DNA of 64,000 nt from Paludibacteraceae bacterium (GCA_017478725.1 JAFVDD010000034.1:1-64000), one strand, 5' to 3'. Positions 22,125 through 33,164 are shown, numbered from the stretch's first letter. Numbers and translations are program-made. The notes: a model not told the origin generated them from the sequence alone.

Positions 22125-25100
22125 TTAGAATTTATAGGTTACAGATAAGAAGAAATTCACTCCCCATGCATAGTAATACTTGGACGGATATTTCCAGGCA
22201 TTAGCCGTAATAATGGAGTTCTCATAGTCTTTGGCACCCTGAACAGTTGCACGAGGCAGACGGGCTTGCTGGTAGCCGCCGGTCTTGAAATGCGTATTAT
22301 TGGTCAGGTTGGTGACACTCAGGTTGATCGACACCTGCTGACGGTTCTTCAGATAAATCAGTTTGCCCACCGATGCGTCAATGAGGAACCGGTTGAGAGG
22401 ATTGGTGGCTGCCAGACTCTCTTGCATCGTCATGATATTATACGGATATTTCAATACCGGTACGCCGTTGGCATCCAGTACGGTGTTTGCTCCATATACT
22501 ACGTTGCCTGCGGCATCGTAGGTAGGTGCTTCCATGATTTTGCCGTCACTGGTGAGGATGGCATTGGCGTTGCTGTCGCCATACCAGCCGTTCACCTTCG
22601 ATCCGTCCAGACGCTCACCGGTGAACAGACCTTGCATGCGGCGGCTGGGAGCAACCGACAGGTAGCTCCAGTCGTGATAGCTGACAGTCACGTCGGCAAA
22701 CCACATCGACGGGTGGAAGAACGATAATTTGAGGCTGGCGTTGACCTGAGGACCTGTGGCAAGTTTCAATCCCTTGAGCAGCACCTTGTCCTCTGTCTCA
22801 AACACAAGCGATTGGTTAATAGGATCCTGGGATAGAGGCATTCCGTTTTCGGCAGAAGTGATAGAGTAGGCATCGCTGGTGTAGCGGTAGTCGCCTACGC
22901 TGGTGGCTCCGGTCAGGGTGAAATAGGTGCCCAGTTTGACTGCCAGAGCGGCCTCGATACCCATATAGCGTTTGTCGATATCCGACAGAGCCTGGTTAAC
23001 AAACGTACGTGCCTCGTCGTCATAATAGCCGTTCAGCTCTGTCCCGTCCCAACTCTGGGTGAAGAAGCCTGTTACACGACCACGGACAATAGGATAGTTG
23101 AACTCATAGGTCAGGTCTGCGGAAACCACTTTCTCACTGGCAGCGTAGAATTCCTTGAGGTTTTTGGCTTTGTCGTGGGTGTATATATTATTGATCACGC
23201 GGTCGTGTACGCGTTGCGAGATATACGCATCACGTGCGTAAGGTGCACGAGTCTCTGCCAGCGCATTGAGTTTCAATCGGTTGCGGCCGTTGATTTTGTA
23301 GGTAGCTCCGAACTTGAAGGCGGGATCTACAAAATGGTGAGCGGTTCCGGCTATCATAGCCCCTGCATTTTGCAAATTACCTTCATTAAGCGCCTGATAG
23401 GCTTTTTCTCCAAAATAGTAATAGCGTGCGCTGGCATCACCTATTGCCAAATCTTCGGCAATCTTGGTCAGATACCATGCGCGGCCGTTAAGCATGTTGG
23501 TGGTTCGCTGCATGGATGTGTAGTTGACAGCCAATGCATAATACAAATCTACTTCGTTGAATGTCCATTCGTTCTGGAACCATGCTTTCGCATTGCCCAT
23601 GTTGATGCGGTAGTCATATCCGAAACGGCGGCCATTGGCTTTGATTACTTCGTCATATCCGTCGCGCTTGTCGTTTTTGCGGACGTCGGCGATGTCTGCT
23701 TGGGTAAAGCCGCTGTTGGTTGCCAGTTCCTTGATGTCACGGTCTGCAAAAGCATCGATATCTATCCATTGGTTGCCGCCCAGCAGGTCATCAATCGTCT
23801 TGTAGTGAATACCTTGCGAGAATTTGCCCTCCAAACCGGCAGTCATTTTCAGGTGGTCAAACTGTGTGTTGACATAGACGGCAGAAGCGGAAGCCTCTTG
23901 GATATCGTTATGACGGCGCTCCAGAATATAGCGCGCAGCTCCTGCGGGATTGTTGGCGTTGTTGGCATAGTTGGAGGCATAGATATTGTCCCAATCTATT
24001 TGAGTGGTCTTGTTGTCGCGGGTTTTCCACAGGTTAACCAATGTGTTGTACTGGTCTTTGTCCACCGACGGACCAATCAGATTGCCGTCCGCTCCGATGA
24101 AACCGGAACCGAGGTTTACGCCGTTCATGTCCTGACCGATAAACTGTCCCCAGGGATAGTGGGCTCCGGTCTCTTCATTAAACAGTTGCTGACCCGATGT
24201 CTCATTATAGGGGTTGGCAATCTGTCCGTCCCACATGGCGGAGGGCAGGTTGCGGTAATAGTCCGGACGCGGATCCGGAGCGTTGTAGAAATTCAGTGCG
24301 GAATTGGAATACCAGGAATAGTGGTAGCCGGCTGCTACTTTCAGCATCTGGTTTTCATCAAACTTGATCTCATAGGCTGCTATCACCGTCGGATCATACG
24401 ATTTCACGATACGCGAGTTGCGTACCTGACCGTTCTGGTAGCCCCAATAGGGGTTGTAGTTGATGGAGCCGGTCAGGTCATATACCTCCTGGGTGACAGC
24501 TGCGTTCTGACCGCGCTCTGTGGGGGCTCCGAAGGTGATGAGTTTCAGACGGCTGTTATCCCAAATTTTCTCTGCTGCCAGAAAATAGCCTAACGAGTAG
24601 TATTTGATACCTTCGCCGATGATTCCCTTGTTGTCAATATAGGGCGAGAAACGGTAGGCTAATTGGGCTATTACCGACCAACCGTTGCTCATCACACCGC
24701 TGGCGTAAGTGGCATTCACGCGAGCCTTGTAGGTCCGGTTGGTGCCGGCGGCTCCTACTTTCCAGCCTTGCGCATAGCGGCTGGCGCCCATCAGATAGTT
24801 GGTGGACTGACCGATACCGCCGAATGTGAAATTGCTGGCCTCCATCGGGTTCAGCACTTCCTTGTAGCGGCTGGCATCATTCAGACCGCCCATGGCAGAG
24901 TAATTGAAACTACCGCGTTCCTGCGAGTTGAAATTCAAACCTTCGATATAGTAACTCTCTACGTTTGATTCATAACCACGATTGCGGTAACGGGCTGTGG
25001 ACCAGGCAAATGAGGTCATCGAGTTGAAGACATCTGTTGAGGCCGACGACGATGATGCTTGTGCCTGCGAGCGTCCCTCGTCATCGCTCATCTCCTCTTC

Positions 25101-25481
25101 CGTCAGGTTCAGCAGAATCTCGTTTTGAGCCTGAACCACAATGTCTTGCTGCAGTTGGATGGCTTCCATCTGGTTCATTTGGTTCGCCTGAAGCATAACT
25201 AGTTCGATGGTGGAGATATAGCCATCTGCCTCAATAATCACTTCCTCATCTACAGGTTCCAGATATAGCAATTGGAATTCTCCGTTTGCATTGGTCGTGG
25301 TGTAGATGTTCTGATTGGCCAGTGTTACTTTGGCACCTACAATCGGCGTTTGTGTGCCTTGGTCAATCACATTGCCCTTGAGAGATGTTTGTGCCATCGC
25401 TGCCAGCGATAGTGTCAGCACAATCATCAGTGATAAGAGTTTTTTCTTAGCCATAAAGGCACGATTAACTTCGTTTTTCAT
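22125..25481 (-). CDS. TonB-dependent receptor with carboxypeptidase-regulatory-like N-terminal domain
   Basis: 1118 aa from MKNEVNRAFMAKKK; starting at the second Met (25454) gives a shorter signal peptide. After the signal peptide comes a CarboxypepD_reg-like Ig fold (residues ~34-110, LKGNVIDQGTQTPIVGAKVTL...NGEFQLLYLEPVDEEVIIEADGY). A linker with QAQASSSSASTDVFNS and a plug-like segment (YIEGLNFNSQERGSFNYSAMG) follow. The large C-terminal barrel ends in FFLSVTYKF, the aromatic terminus expected of outer-membrane barrels. It is not a typical SusC, because no SusD follows; the DUF5689 lipoprotein does. Its first 14 codons match the 33-bp insert at 631. The substrate is not deducible. Confidence 0.85.
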   Translation of the reverse strand: MKNEVNRAFMAKKKLLSLMIVLTLSLAAMAQTSLKGNVIDQGTQTPIVGAKVTLANQNIYTTTNANGEFQLLYLEPVDEEVIIEADGYISTIELVMLQANQMNQMEAIQLQQDIVVQAQNEILLNLTEEEMSDDEGRSQAQASSSSASTDVFNSMTSFAWSTARYRNRGYESNVESYYIEGLNFNSQERGSFNYSAMGGLNDASRYKEVLNPMEASNFTFGGIGQSTNYLMGASRYAQGWKVGAAGTNRTYKARVNATYASGVMSNGWSVIAQLAYRFSPYIDNKGIIGEGIKYYSLGYFLAAEKIWDNSRLKLITFGAPTERGQNAAVTQEVYDLTGSINYNPYWGYQNGQVRNSRIVKSYDPTVIAAYEIKFDENQMLKVAAGYHYSWYSNSALNFYNAPDPRPDYYRNLPSAMWDGQIANPYNETSGQQLFNEETGAHYPWGQFIGQDMNGVNLGSGFIGADGNLIGPSVDKDQYNTLVNLWKTRDNKTTQIDWDNIYASNYANNANNPAGAARYILERRHNDIQEASASAVYVNTQFDHLKMTAGLEGKFSQGIHYKTIDDLLGGNQWIDIDAFADRDIKELATNSGFTQADIADVRKNDKRDGYDEVIKANGRRFGYDYRINMGNAKAWFQNEWTFNEVDLYYALAVNYTSMQRTTNMLNGRAWYLTKIAEDLAIGDASARYYYFGEKAYQALNEGNLQNAGAMIAGTAHHFVDPAFKFGATYKINGRNRLKLNALAETRAPYARDAYISQRVHDRVINNIYTHDKAKNLKEFYAASEKVVSADLTYEFNYPIVRGRVTGFFTQSWDGTELNGYYDDEARTFVNQALSDIDKRYMGIEAALAVKLGTYFTLTGATSVGDYRYTSDAYSITSAENGMPLSQDPINQSLVFETEDKVLLKGLKLATGPQVNASLKLSFFHPSMWFADVTVSYHDWSYLSVAPSRRMQGLFTGERLDGSKVNGWYGDSNANAILTSDGKIMEAPTYDAAGNVVYGANTVLDANGVPVLKYPYNIMTMQESLAATNPLNRFLIDASVGKLIYLKNRQQVSINLSVTNLTNNTHFKTGGYQQARLPRATVQGAKDYENSIITANAWKYPSKYYYAWGVNFFLSVTYKF

Positions 25482-25523
25482 AAGATTGTTTGTTAGTGTT
25501 TTTATGGATATTTGTTTTTTCTC

Positions 25524-26921
25524 TTAGAATTCTGCTGTTTTGGGTGTACGCGGGAAGGGTATCACGTCGCGTATGTTCTGCATTCCTGTTACAAACAGCA
25601 TCAGTCGCTCAAATCCTAATCCGAAGCCGGCATGCGGGGCACTGCCGAAACGGCGTGTATCCAGATACCACCACATATCCTTCATCGGTATATGTCTGCG
25701 TTCTATTTCTTCGTTCAGCTTCTCCAGACTTTCCTCGCGTACGGAGCCTCCGATGATTTCTCCGATTTGCGGGAACAGCACATCGGTTCCCTGTACGGTT
25801 TTTCCGTCTGCATTCAGTTTCATGTAAAAAGCCTTGATATCTTTCGGATAGTCGGTCATGATAACCGGCTTCTTGAAATGCTCTTCTACCAGGAATCGTT
25901 CGTGCTCGGAACTCAGATCATCACCCCAGTTGCACGGGAATTCGAATTTTTTTCCGTTCTTGATGGCCTCTTGTAGTATGCGAATGCCCTCTGTGTACTC
26001 CAAACGGACAAATTCGGTGTCAACCACCGACTTCAGACGTTCTATCAGACCTTTATCTACAAATTGGTTCAGGAACTCCAAATCATCCATACAGTGATCC
26101 AATGCCCACCGTACGCAGTATTTGATGAAGTCTTCCTCCAAATCCATCAACTCGTCTTTTTGGATGAATGCTACCTCCGGCTCTATCATCCAGAACTCTG
26201 CCAGGTGACGGGGGGTATTGCTGTTCTCTGCGCGGAAAGTAGGACCGAAAGTATAAATCTTGCCCAGTGCCATGGCGCCCAACTCGCCCTCCAATTGTCC
26301 GCTGACTGTCAGTGCAGCCATCTTGCCGAAGAAATCATCGCTGTAGTCTATCTGTCCGTCCTCGGTCTTCTTGAGGTTGTATAGGTTCTTGGTCGTTACT
26401 TGGAACATCTGACCGGCTCCCTCGCAATCGCTGGCGGTAATCAAAGGGGTGTGGAAATAGAAATATCCGTGCTCGTGGAAATAGGTGTGTATAGCCATTG
26501 CCATGTTGTGGCGGATGCGGAATACGGCCCCGAATGTATTGGTACGAGGACGCAGGTGGGCTATGGTACGCAGATATTCCATCGACAAACCTTTCTTCTG
26601 CAGCGGATATTTCTCTGGATCTGCTGTTCCATAGACTTCCAGTTCTGTCAGTTGGATTTCTACGGCTTGACCGGCTCCTTGGCTCTCAACCAATATACCG
26701 GTGGCGGAAATACAGGAACCGGTGGTTACTGGTTTGAGCATTTCCTCGTTGAATTTCTCAAGGTCAACTACAATCTGAATATTCTTGATGGTCGAACCGT
26801 CGTTCAGGGCAATAAATGAAATGTTCTTGTTGCCGCGACGGCTGCGAACCCATCCTCTGACGTTGATTTCCGAACCGAAATCTGTTCGTTTGAGTGCTTC
26901 TTTAACTTCTGTTCTTTGCAT
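25524..26921 (-). CDS. asnS: Asparaginyl-tRNA synthetase
   Basis: 465 aa, class II synthetase charging tRNA-Asn. The N-terminal OB anticodon-binding domain ([25 protein letters not shown]) is followed by motif 2, [23 protein letters not shown]. The C-terminal motif 3 is [31 protein letters not shown]. Length and motifs are standard. It lies 42 nt upstream of the TonB receptor gene and 31 nt downstream of dnaB on the same strand. Confidence 0.97.
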   Translation of the reverse strand: MQRTEVKEALKRTDFGSEINVRGWVRSRRGNKNISFIALNDGSTIKNIQIVVDLEKFNEEMLKPVTTGSCISATGILVESQGAGQAVEIQLTELEVYGTADPEKYPLQKKGLSMEYLRTIAHLRPRTNTFGAVFRIRHNMAMAIHTYFHEHGYFYFHTPLITASDCEGAGQMFQVTTKNLYNLKKTEDGQIDYSDDFFGKMAALTVSGQLEGELGAMALGKIYTFGPTFRAENSNTPRHLAEFWMIEPEVAFIQKDELMDLEEDFIKYCVRWALDHCMDDLEFLNQFVDKGLIERLKSVVDTEFVRLEYTEGIRILQEAIKNGKKFEFPCNWGDDLSSEHERFLVEEHFKKPVIMTDYPKDIKAFYMKLNADGKTVQGTDVLFPQIGEIIGGSVREESLEKLNEEIERRHIPMKDMWWYLDTRRFGSAPHAGFGLGFERLMLFVTGMQNIRDVIPFPRTPKTAEF

Positions 26922-26952
26922 ATCTGATTGGATTGTTTTGTTCTCTTTGGTG

Positions 26953-28536
26953 TTAGAATGGCTGGCTGATATCTTCGCCCATTCCGTTCACTGTGCTGAT
27001 GCCGTCTGGCGACATCTGTTGTCCGAATGATACAGCGCCAATGTTGTTGTTCATACTGGATTGTATTGACATACCTCCGCCTGTCGATGGCGGAGCTGCC
27101 ATTTCGTCTGCATCCACTGCTTCGCCCTCGTTCTGGAATTTGGCATACTTGCCGCGGAAACGAAGCCAGATGCTGTCGGTCGCGCCGTTACGGTGCTTGG
27201 CTACGATTATTTGTGCCAGTCCGCGCAGATCCTTGCCTGTTTTCTCATCGTTGTATAGGTGATAGTATTCAGGGCGGTGAATAAAGCATACCATGTCCGC
27301 ATCCTGTTCGATGGCGCCTGATTCGCGCAGGTCGCTCAACTGTGGTGTTTTGCCCTCTATTCCTTGACGTGCTTCTACGCCGCGGTTCAGCTGGGAGAGG
27401 GCGATAATAGGGATATCCAGTTCCTTGGCGAGTGCCTTTAGGTTGCGGGAAATGATGGATACTTCTTGCTCGCGGCTGCCGAAACTGGAGCCTTGGGCGT
27501 TCATCAGCTGCAGGTAATCAATGATAATCAGCTTGATACCGTGCTCGCGTACCAGTTTGCGGGCCTTGGAACGCAATTCGAAAATCGACAAGGAAGGAGT
27601 GTCGTCCATATAGAGTGGAGTACCTTTCATGATATTGATTTTCGTATTCAGGCGCCGGCTTTCCTCTCTTGTGAATTTGCCGGTTTTGATCTTGTCGCCT
27701 TCTATCTCGCACACATTCATGATCAGACGGTTTACCAGCTGTACGTTGCTCATTTCCAGCGAGAATATCGCTACGGGTATCTTCCGGTCTATCGCAATGT
27801 TCTTTGCCATCGAGAGCACAAACGCAGTCTTACCCATTGCCGGTCGGGCGGCTATGATGATCAGATCCGGTGTCTGCCATCCTGAGGTGATCTTGTCCAG
27901 CGCGTCAAATCCGGAAGGAATACCGGAAATCGAACCGTCGTTCTTGGCGGCTTTTTCCATTCGTTTGAAAGCCTCCTCTATCACAGGGTCAATCTGTGTC
28001 ACATCGCGTTTCTGGCTGCGCTGCGAGATTTCAAAGATTCCGGCTTCCGCTTCTTGCATCAGCTCGTCTGTATCTTGTGTCTCGTCAAATCCTTTTTCCT
28101 CAATCCGGGCAGCCAGCGCAATCAGGTCTCTCGCCGTTGCTTTCTGGGCTACTATCTGAGCGTGATACCGCAGATGGGCGGTCGAGGCCACACGTCTTGT
28201 CAAATCGGCCAGATAAACAGCTCCGCCGGCTTGATCCAAGGTGCCTTGGCTCTTTAGCTTTTCTACCACCGACAAGATATCTATCGGCTGGTCTTTGGCG
28301 GCCAGCGCGCGGATGGCTTCATATACCAGTCGGTTCTGGTCCTTGTAGAAAACCTCCGGACGCAGCAGATCCGCTACGGAGCCGTAGGCGTCTTTTTCAA
28401 TCATGATGGCGCCCAACACCGAGTCTTCCAGCTCTTGTGCTTGAGGCGGCAACTTGCCGGCTTCGTTGGACCCCACTTTGATGATCTGGGTCTGTACTGT
28501 GCGTTTGCGGGTGCTATTTCTGTTGCTTTCTGCCAT
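26953..28536 (-). CDS. dnaB: Replicative DNA helicase
   Basis: 527 aa, a ring helicase of the replication fork. The N-terminal domain ([23 protein letters not shown]) is followed by a RecA-type ATPase with P-loop ARPAMGKT (230-237), IIIDYLQLM and the LSQLNRGVE and [12 protein letters not shown] signatures. The C-terminal ~60 residues are a low-complexity tail ([17 protein letters not shown]). The gene starts inside the end of meaB (23-bp overlap). Confidence 0.97.
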   Translation of the reverse strand: MAESNRNSTRKRTVQTQIIKVGSNEAGKLPPQAQELEDSVLGAIMIEKDAYGSVADLLRPEVFYKDQNRLVYEAIRALAAKDQPIDILSVVEKLKSQGTLDQAGGAVYLADLTRRVASTAHLRYHAQIVAQKATARDLIALAARIEEKGFDETQDTDELMQEAEAGIFEISQRSQKRDVTQIDPVIEEAFKRMEKAAKNDGSISGIPSGFDALDKITSGWQTPDLIIIAARPAMGKTAFVLSMAKNIAIDRKIPVAIFSLEMSNVQLVNRLIMNVCEIEGDKIKTGKFTREESRRLNTKINIMKGTPLYMDDTPSLSIFELRSKARKLVREHGIKLIIIDYLQLMNAQGSSFGSREQEVSIISRNLKALAKELDIPIIALSQLNRGVEARQGIEGKTPQLSDLRESGAIEQDADMVCFIHRPEYYHLYNDEKTGKDLRGLAQIIVAKHRNGATDSIWLRFRGKYAKFQNEGEAVDADEMAAPPSTGGGMSIQSSMNNNIGAVSFGQQMSPDGISTVNGMGEDISQPF

Positions 28537-29611
28537 ATTCGGCTAATAAATTATGGGCAGCGATAAAACTGCTGATTTCGTTGTTTAATACTTGTCGCTC
28601 GGCTACTTCTATATGATGCTCCATCTTTTCGTTTTTGTAAAATCCGTCCAGAAGTGCCTGGTTGATGGTTTCGTACATCCAGTATTTGGCTTGTTCGGTC
28701 CGGTGGCGGTCAAAATAGCCGTTCTTTTTGGTAAAGGCGATATATTCCTCGATGTTCTTCCATACATCCATTACGCCGGAATGATCTATTGATGAACAGC
28801 AAATGGCTTCGGGTTTCCATCCTGACTCGGGTGGGGGGAAGAGTGCCAGTGCGTTCTTAAATCCTACGCGTGCAGCGTGCGCGCGCTCAATATTATTACC
28901 GTCACATTTGTTGATGGCTATTCCGTCTGCCATCTCCATAATACCGCGTTTGATGCCTTGCAACTCATCGCCTGTGCCGGTTACTTGCAGCAGCAGGAAA
29001 TAATCTACCATTGAATGGGCGGCTGTCTCCGATTGCCCCACGCCTACGGTTTCCAGTAGAATGGTGTCAAAACCTGCTGCCTCGCATAATACGATAGTCT
29101 CGCGTGTTTTGCGGGCCACGCCTCCGAGCGAACCTGCCGAAGGGCTGGGGCGGATAAAGGCATTCGATTTCACCGACAGTTCGTTCATCCTTGTCTTGTC
29201 GCCCAATATCGAACCTTTGCTGCGCTCGCTTGATGGATCGATGGCTAATACGGCAATGTGTTTGCCTATATCGCATAAGGTGATTCCAAGGGCTTCGATA
29301 AAGGTCGATTTGCCTGCGCCGGGTACGCCGGTGATGCCTATGCGGACAGAGTTGCCGGTATAGGGCAGGCACATCTCTATGACTTTTTGGGCGATCTTCT
29401 GGTCGCTGGTCAGGTTGCTTTCCACCAGAGTCACGGCTTGACTGAGAATAGTCATGTCGCCGTGGCGGATGCCCTCGAAATACTCTTCCGGCGTCAGAGT
29501 TTTTTTCTGACGGCGGAAGGTGGCATAGGGATTCACACTCGGCAGGTTCTGGACGCCGGCATTGACGCTCAGCCCTTTGTATTCCTTGCTGTTTTCGGGA
29601 TGATCCATCAT
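28514..29611 (-). CDS. meaB: Methylmalonyl-CoA mutase-associated GTPase (MeaB/ArgK)
   Basis: 365 aa, a G3E-family GTPase that loads and protects adenosylcobalamin in methylmalonyl-CoA mutase. P-loop GITGVPGAGKST (92-103), AVLAIDPSSERSKGSILGDKTRM and the ETVGVGQSE switch are intact. NKCDGNN supplies the base-specificity motif. Its only expected client in the window is the broken mutase fragment at 216-756, so a functional mutase must be elsewhere if this protein works. It lies directly after DUF1573 (1 nt) and overlaps dnaB. Confidence 0.93.
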   Translation of the reverse strand: MMDHPENSKEYKGLSVNAGVQNLPSVNPYATFRRQKKTLTPEEYFEGIRHGDMTILSQAVTLVESNLTSDQKIAQKVIEMCLPYTGNSVRIGITGVPGAGKSTFIEALGITLCDIGKHIAVLAIDPSSERSKGSILGDKTRMNELSVKSNAFIRPSPSAGSLGGVARKTRETIVLCEAAGFDTILLETVGVGQSETAAHSMVDYFLLLQVTGTGDELQGIKRGIMEMADGIAINKCDGNNIERAHAARVGFKNALALFPPPESGWKPEAICCSSIDHSGVMDVWKNIEEYIAFTKKNGYFDRHRTEQAKYWMYETINQALLDGFYKNEKMEHHIEVAERQVLNNEISSFIAAHNLLAEYGRKQQK

Positions 29612-29612
29612 C

Positions 29613-30692
29613 TTATTCGATAGTCCAGCTGATGTTCACACTCTTGTGGCTCTGTTTGTAATCGTTGGTCATGATTATGATGTCGCGGTTATAGGTGCCC
29701 GGTTTCTTGCCGTCGGTGGGTATCTCGATGGTAATAAAACCTTTTCTGCCGGATTTCACGGCTTTGCAGGGCTTGAGAGTGATGCGGTTGTCTGATGAAT
29801 AAACGCGGCGGATCTCCAGAGGCTTAACGCCTGTGTTTTTGATCGGATGCGAGTATTTGAGAGTCTTGCCGGAGACAATGGTGCCAAGGTCGATTTTGTT
29901 TTCTGTCTCTAAAATCGGAGCTTGCATCTTCTCCTCCTGGCTCATCTGTGAGAAATCTTCCTCTACTGTCGCGGTAATAGTCAGCTTGTAATCATCGGTC
30001 AGCTCTTTCTTGCCGTCTATCACTACGTAGGCGTTTGCGGATATAGGACCATATAACTTGTTGTCCTTGGTGTCCAGGGCAAATACGAATTTGCCTACTT
30101 CGTCGGTCTTGACAGGACTCAGAGTGACTTGGTTGATCAGATAGGGCTCTGCCGGACTGACTGCCAGTTCTACGCTGTGCTCTGCTGCGGAACTGTTCGT
30201 GTATTCCAGCTCGCCTTTGCCCATCTCGCCTTTCTTGATGGTACCAAGGTCAAGTGTCTTGGTCTTCATGCGCAAATCGCCCATTACGACATGCATCTTG
30301 TCGGACGGTTTGCTCTGCTTGGGGATCACTTCGCCTTTGATATACACTTTCTTGGTCGGCTCGCTGGCATTCGAAGTGATGGTCACGGTCTTCTGGAATC
30401 GTCCCGGACGGCCGTTAGGATTGTAAGTTACGGTTATGCTTCCTTCCTGTCCGGGCTCAACCGGCTCTTTGGTCCAGGTTGGAGTCGTACAGCCGCAACT
30501 GGCGCGTACATTGCTCAGCACCAGCGGGGTCATGCCTTCGTTCTTGAAGGTGAATACAGTGGATACACGGCCGTCGGCTTCGTTGATCTTCCCGAAATCA
30601 TGCTCGGTCTTTTCGAATGTGATAACCGGTTGTTGGGCTATCATGGCTACTGCTGTGAGAGCCATGCAGAGAGTACTCAAAATCTTTTTCAT
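29613..30692 (-). CDS. DUF1573 domain protein, exported
   Basis: 359 aa with Sec signal (MKKILSTLCMALTAVAMIAQ). DUF1573 Ig-like repeats are visible: TEHDFGKINEADGRVSTVFTF, then SNVRASCGCTTPTW with the family Cys pair, and a final IDLGTIVSGKTLKYSHPIKNTG copy. DUF1573 proteins are abundant in Bacteroidetes, are placed in the periplasm or on the surface, and lack a proven function. It is encoded 17 nt downstream of relA/spoT. Confidence 0.9.
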   Translation of the reverse strand: MKKILSTLCMALTAVAMIAQQPVITFEKTEHDFGKINEADGRVSTVFTFKNEGMTPLVLSNVRASCGCTTPTWTKEPVEPGQEGSITVTYNPNGRPGRFQKTVTITSNASEPTKKVYIKGEVIPKQSKPSDKMHVVMGDLRMKTKTLDLGTIKKGEMGKGELEYTNSSAAEHSVELAVSPAEPYLINQVTLSPVKTDEVGKFVFALDTKDNKLYGPISANAYVVIDGKKELTDDYKLTITATVEEDFSQMSQEEKMQAPILETENKIDLGTIVSGKTLKYSHPIKNTGVKPLEIRRVYSSDNRITLKPCKAVKSGRKGFITIEIPTDGKKPGTYNRDIIIMTNDYKQSHKSVNISWTIE

Positions 30693-30709
30693 ATATTATT
30701 CGTTTTTAT

Positions 30710-32950
30710 TTAATTATCAATCACCCGTTTGACCTCTTTGATGTCTTCTAATTTTCGGAGGGCTTTCAGTAGTTCGTCCAGCTCTTTGCGGTCATACACA
30801 TAAATCTCCAATGTTCCTCTGAATATGCCGTCGTCGCTGCTTACGTTGATGGACCGCAGGTTGATGTGAAATTCGGTTGTGATGGCTTGTAGTACCTGAA
30901 TGAATACGCCGAACTTGTCTATTCCTTTCAGTTCGATAGTCTCTACAAACGATTGTACGCGGTGTGTGTTCCATGATGCCGAATAGATGCGTTTGCCGTA
31001 GCTGGTCTTCAGCAAATTGGCTTCCGGACAATCTATCTTGTGAATGTGCATCTGCCCGTCTTCGTCCAGATAGCCTAATACCTCGTCGCCCGGGATAGGA
31101 TGGCAACAGGAACTCAGTTTGTATTCTTTGCCTAAGTTCTCGTCCGTCAGTACAATCGTGTGCGGACCTTTCTTGGGCTTGACAATCTCCTTGGATTTGT
31201 CTGACGGCTGAATGCCGGCTTCTGCGGGCTTGCGTCCGATGAACGGTACATGCCGCCACCATGATTGTTTGGGCGCAACGATATCGTGCATGTTGTCCAG
31301 CCTGATCTGGCCTTGGCCTATCTGCAGATACAGGGCTTGAGGGTTCTCCAGGTGATAATAGTTCATCATGCGGCCCACTACTGTATCTTTGTTCACTTGC
31401 AGGTTCTTGTCCATCGCGATGGCCTCGTCCATCAGTTTCTCGCCGTGTTTGATGTAGCGTCTCTCCTCGCGGCGGAAATACTGGTGCAGGCAGTTGCGGG
31501 CTTTGGCGGTAGTGGCTATTTCCAGCCAGTCCGGTTGCGGGTGCTGGCTTGATGAGGTCAATATCTCCACTTGGTCGCCGCCTTTCAGTTTGTACGACAG
31601 CGGCACCAGCGAATGGTTCACTTTCGCGCCGATGCAATGTTCGCCAAGCTCGGAGTGGAGTAGGAACGCAAAATCCAAGGCCGTGGCACCGAGAGGCATC
31701 GTCATTACCTCGCCTTTGGGCGTGAATACAAACACTTCCTGGGCAAACAGGTTGAGTTTGAATGTACCCAAAAACTCCATTGCATCTTTCTCGGGGTGCT
31801 CTAATATCTCTTTGATCTCGCGAAGCCACTTGTCCAGCTCGCCGTCATCCGATTCGCCTGTCTTGTACTTCCAATGGGCGGCATAACCGCGCTCGGCTAT
31901 CTCGTTCATTCGGTCGGTGCGGATCTGTACTTCCACCCACTCGCCTTCTTTGCCCATGACCGTTACGTGCAATGCCTCATAACCGTTGGCTTTCGGCGAG
32001 GAGATCCAGTCGCGTATCCGTTCCGGATGAGGACGGTAGATCTCCGTGATGGCGGAGTATATCATCCAGCACTGGTCTTTCTCGCTCATCGACTCGTTTG
32101 GTGTGAACACGATACGCACGGCCAGCAAATCATACACATCCTCAAACGGAATCTGCTTTTGCACCATTTTCTTCCAAATCGAATAGACCGATTTGATACG
32201 TGCTTTCAGCGTGAAGTGATAGCCCATGCTCTCCAGGCGTTCACGGATAGGCTCGGCAAACTGTTCGAAACTCTCCAACTGCTTGCCGCGCACGGCTTCC
32301 AGCTTCGTGTGAATATCTTCCCAAGTCTCCGGATGCTCGTATTTGAAACTCAGATCCTCCAGCTCCGTTTTGATGGGAAACAGACCCAGACGGTGAGCCA
32401 ACGGGGCGTAGATATACTGCGTCTCGCCGGCTATCTTATATTGTTTGTCCTTTGGCTGGGCGCCTAAGGTACGCATATTATGCAAACGGTCGGCTATTTT
32501 GATAAGCACCACGCGGATGTCGTCGCTGATAGTCAGCAACAGTTTGCGGAAGTTCTCCGCCTGTTCGCTGGCTTTGCTGCCGAATACGCCGCCGCTGATT
32601 TTGGTCAGACCGCTTACGATCTGTGCGATCTTCTCGCCAAACAGACCCGCTATGTCTTCTACGGTGTAATCCGTATCTTCCACTACGTCATGCAGCAGGG
32701 CGGCACAAATACTGGTACTCCCTAAACCTATTTCGCTCACGCAGATGCGCGCGACGGAGATCGGATGCAGAATATATGGTTCGCCGCTCAAACGCCTCAC
32801 GCCGTAATGAGCCTTGTTGGCAAAATTAAAGGCATGAGTGATCAAATCCGTCTTTTGGCGGTGAGGAGTACGGGCATAATCGGCCAGCAACGCTTCAAAC
32901 TCGCGCTGGATCATCGCCTCTTCTTCCTGTGTAAATACGCTCTTCTGCAT
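30710..32950 (-). CDS. RelA/SpoT bifunctional (p)ppGpp synthetase/hydrolase
   Basis: 746 aa. The order is HD hydrolase (HPISVA; H87-D88 in LLHDVVEDT), synthetase (YDLLAVRIVF ... WISSPKANGYEALHVTV ... VEVQIRTDRMNEIAERGYAAHWKYK), TGS (EVFVFTPKGEVMTMPLGATALDFA) and a C-terminal ACT (FGVFIQVLQAITTEFHINLRSINV). The HD residues are intact, so both making and degrading ppGpp are expected, controlling the stringent response. It is first gene of a minus-strand run of nine genes that reaches folK and has a clear promoter at 33004. Confidence 0.95.
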   Translation of the reverse strand: MQKSVFTQEEEAMIQREFEALLADYARTPHRQKTDLITHAFNFANKAHYGVRRLSGEPYILHPISVARICVSEIGLGSTSICAALLHDVVEDTDYTVEDIAGLFGEKIAQIVSGLTKISGGVFGSKASEQAENFRKLLLTISDDIRVVLIKIADRLHNMRTLGAQPKDKQYKIAGETQYIYAPLAHRLGLFPIKTELEDLSFKYEHPETWEDIHTKLEAVRGKQLESFEQFAEPIRERLESMGYHFTLKARIKSVYSIWKKMVQKQIPFEDVYDLLAVRIVFTPNESMSEKDQCWMIYSAITEIYRPHPERIRDWISSPKANGYEALHVTVMGKEGEWVEVQIRTDRMNEIAERGYAAHWKYKTGESDDGELDKWLREIKEILEHPEKDAMEFLGTFKLNLFAQEVFVFTPKGEVMTMPLGATALDFAFLLHSELGEHCIGAKVNHSLVPLSYKLKGGDQVEILTSSSQHPQPDWLEIATTAKARNCLHQYFRREERRYIKHGEKLMDEAIAMDKNLQVNKDTVVGRMMNYYHLENPQALYLQIGQGQIRLDNMHDIVAPKQSWWRHVPFIGRKPAEAGIQPSDKSKEIVKPKKGPHTIVLTDENLGKEYKLSSCCHPIPGDEVLGYLDEDGQMHIHKIDCPEANLLKTSYGKRIYSASWNTHRVQSFVETIELKGIDKFGVFIQVLQAITTEFHINLRSINVSSDDGIFRGTLEIYVYDRKELDELLKALRKLEDIKEVKRVIDN

Positions 32951-33003
32951 AACTTCCTGTTCGCTTATTGCCTATGCTTTATGCATAGTAAGTCAAAATA
33001 GTG

Positions 33004-33038
33004 TGCAAAGGTACAACTTTTTTTTTACATATGCAAGC
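33004..33038 (-). promoter_or_regulatory. Bacteroidetes-type promoter for relA/spoT
   Basis: On the minus strand TTG, 21 bp, TACCTTTG then CACAC. Confidence 0.75.
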
Positions 33039-33164
33039 GCGCACGTTTTTTTTTGCAATATTTCATCCGAATGATTGCTTTTATTCCTGATTTTCCTTCG
33101 CGTCGTAATCCTTGCTTCAACCTCAAAATCTTAATAATCGGCAACTTTTTTTAGAGCTGAAATA

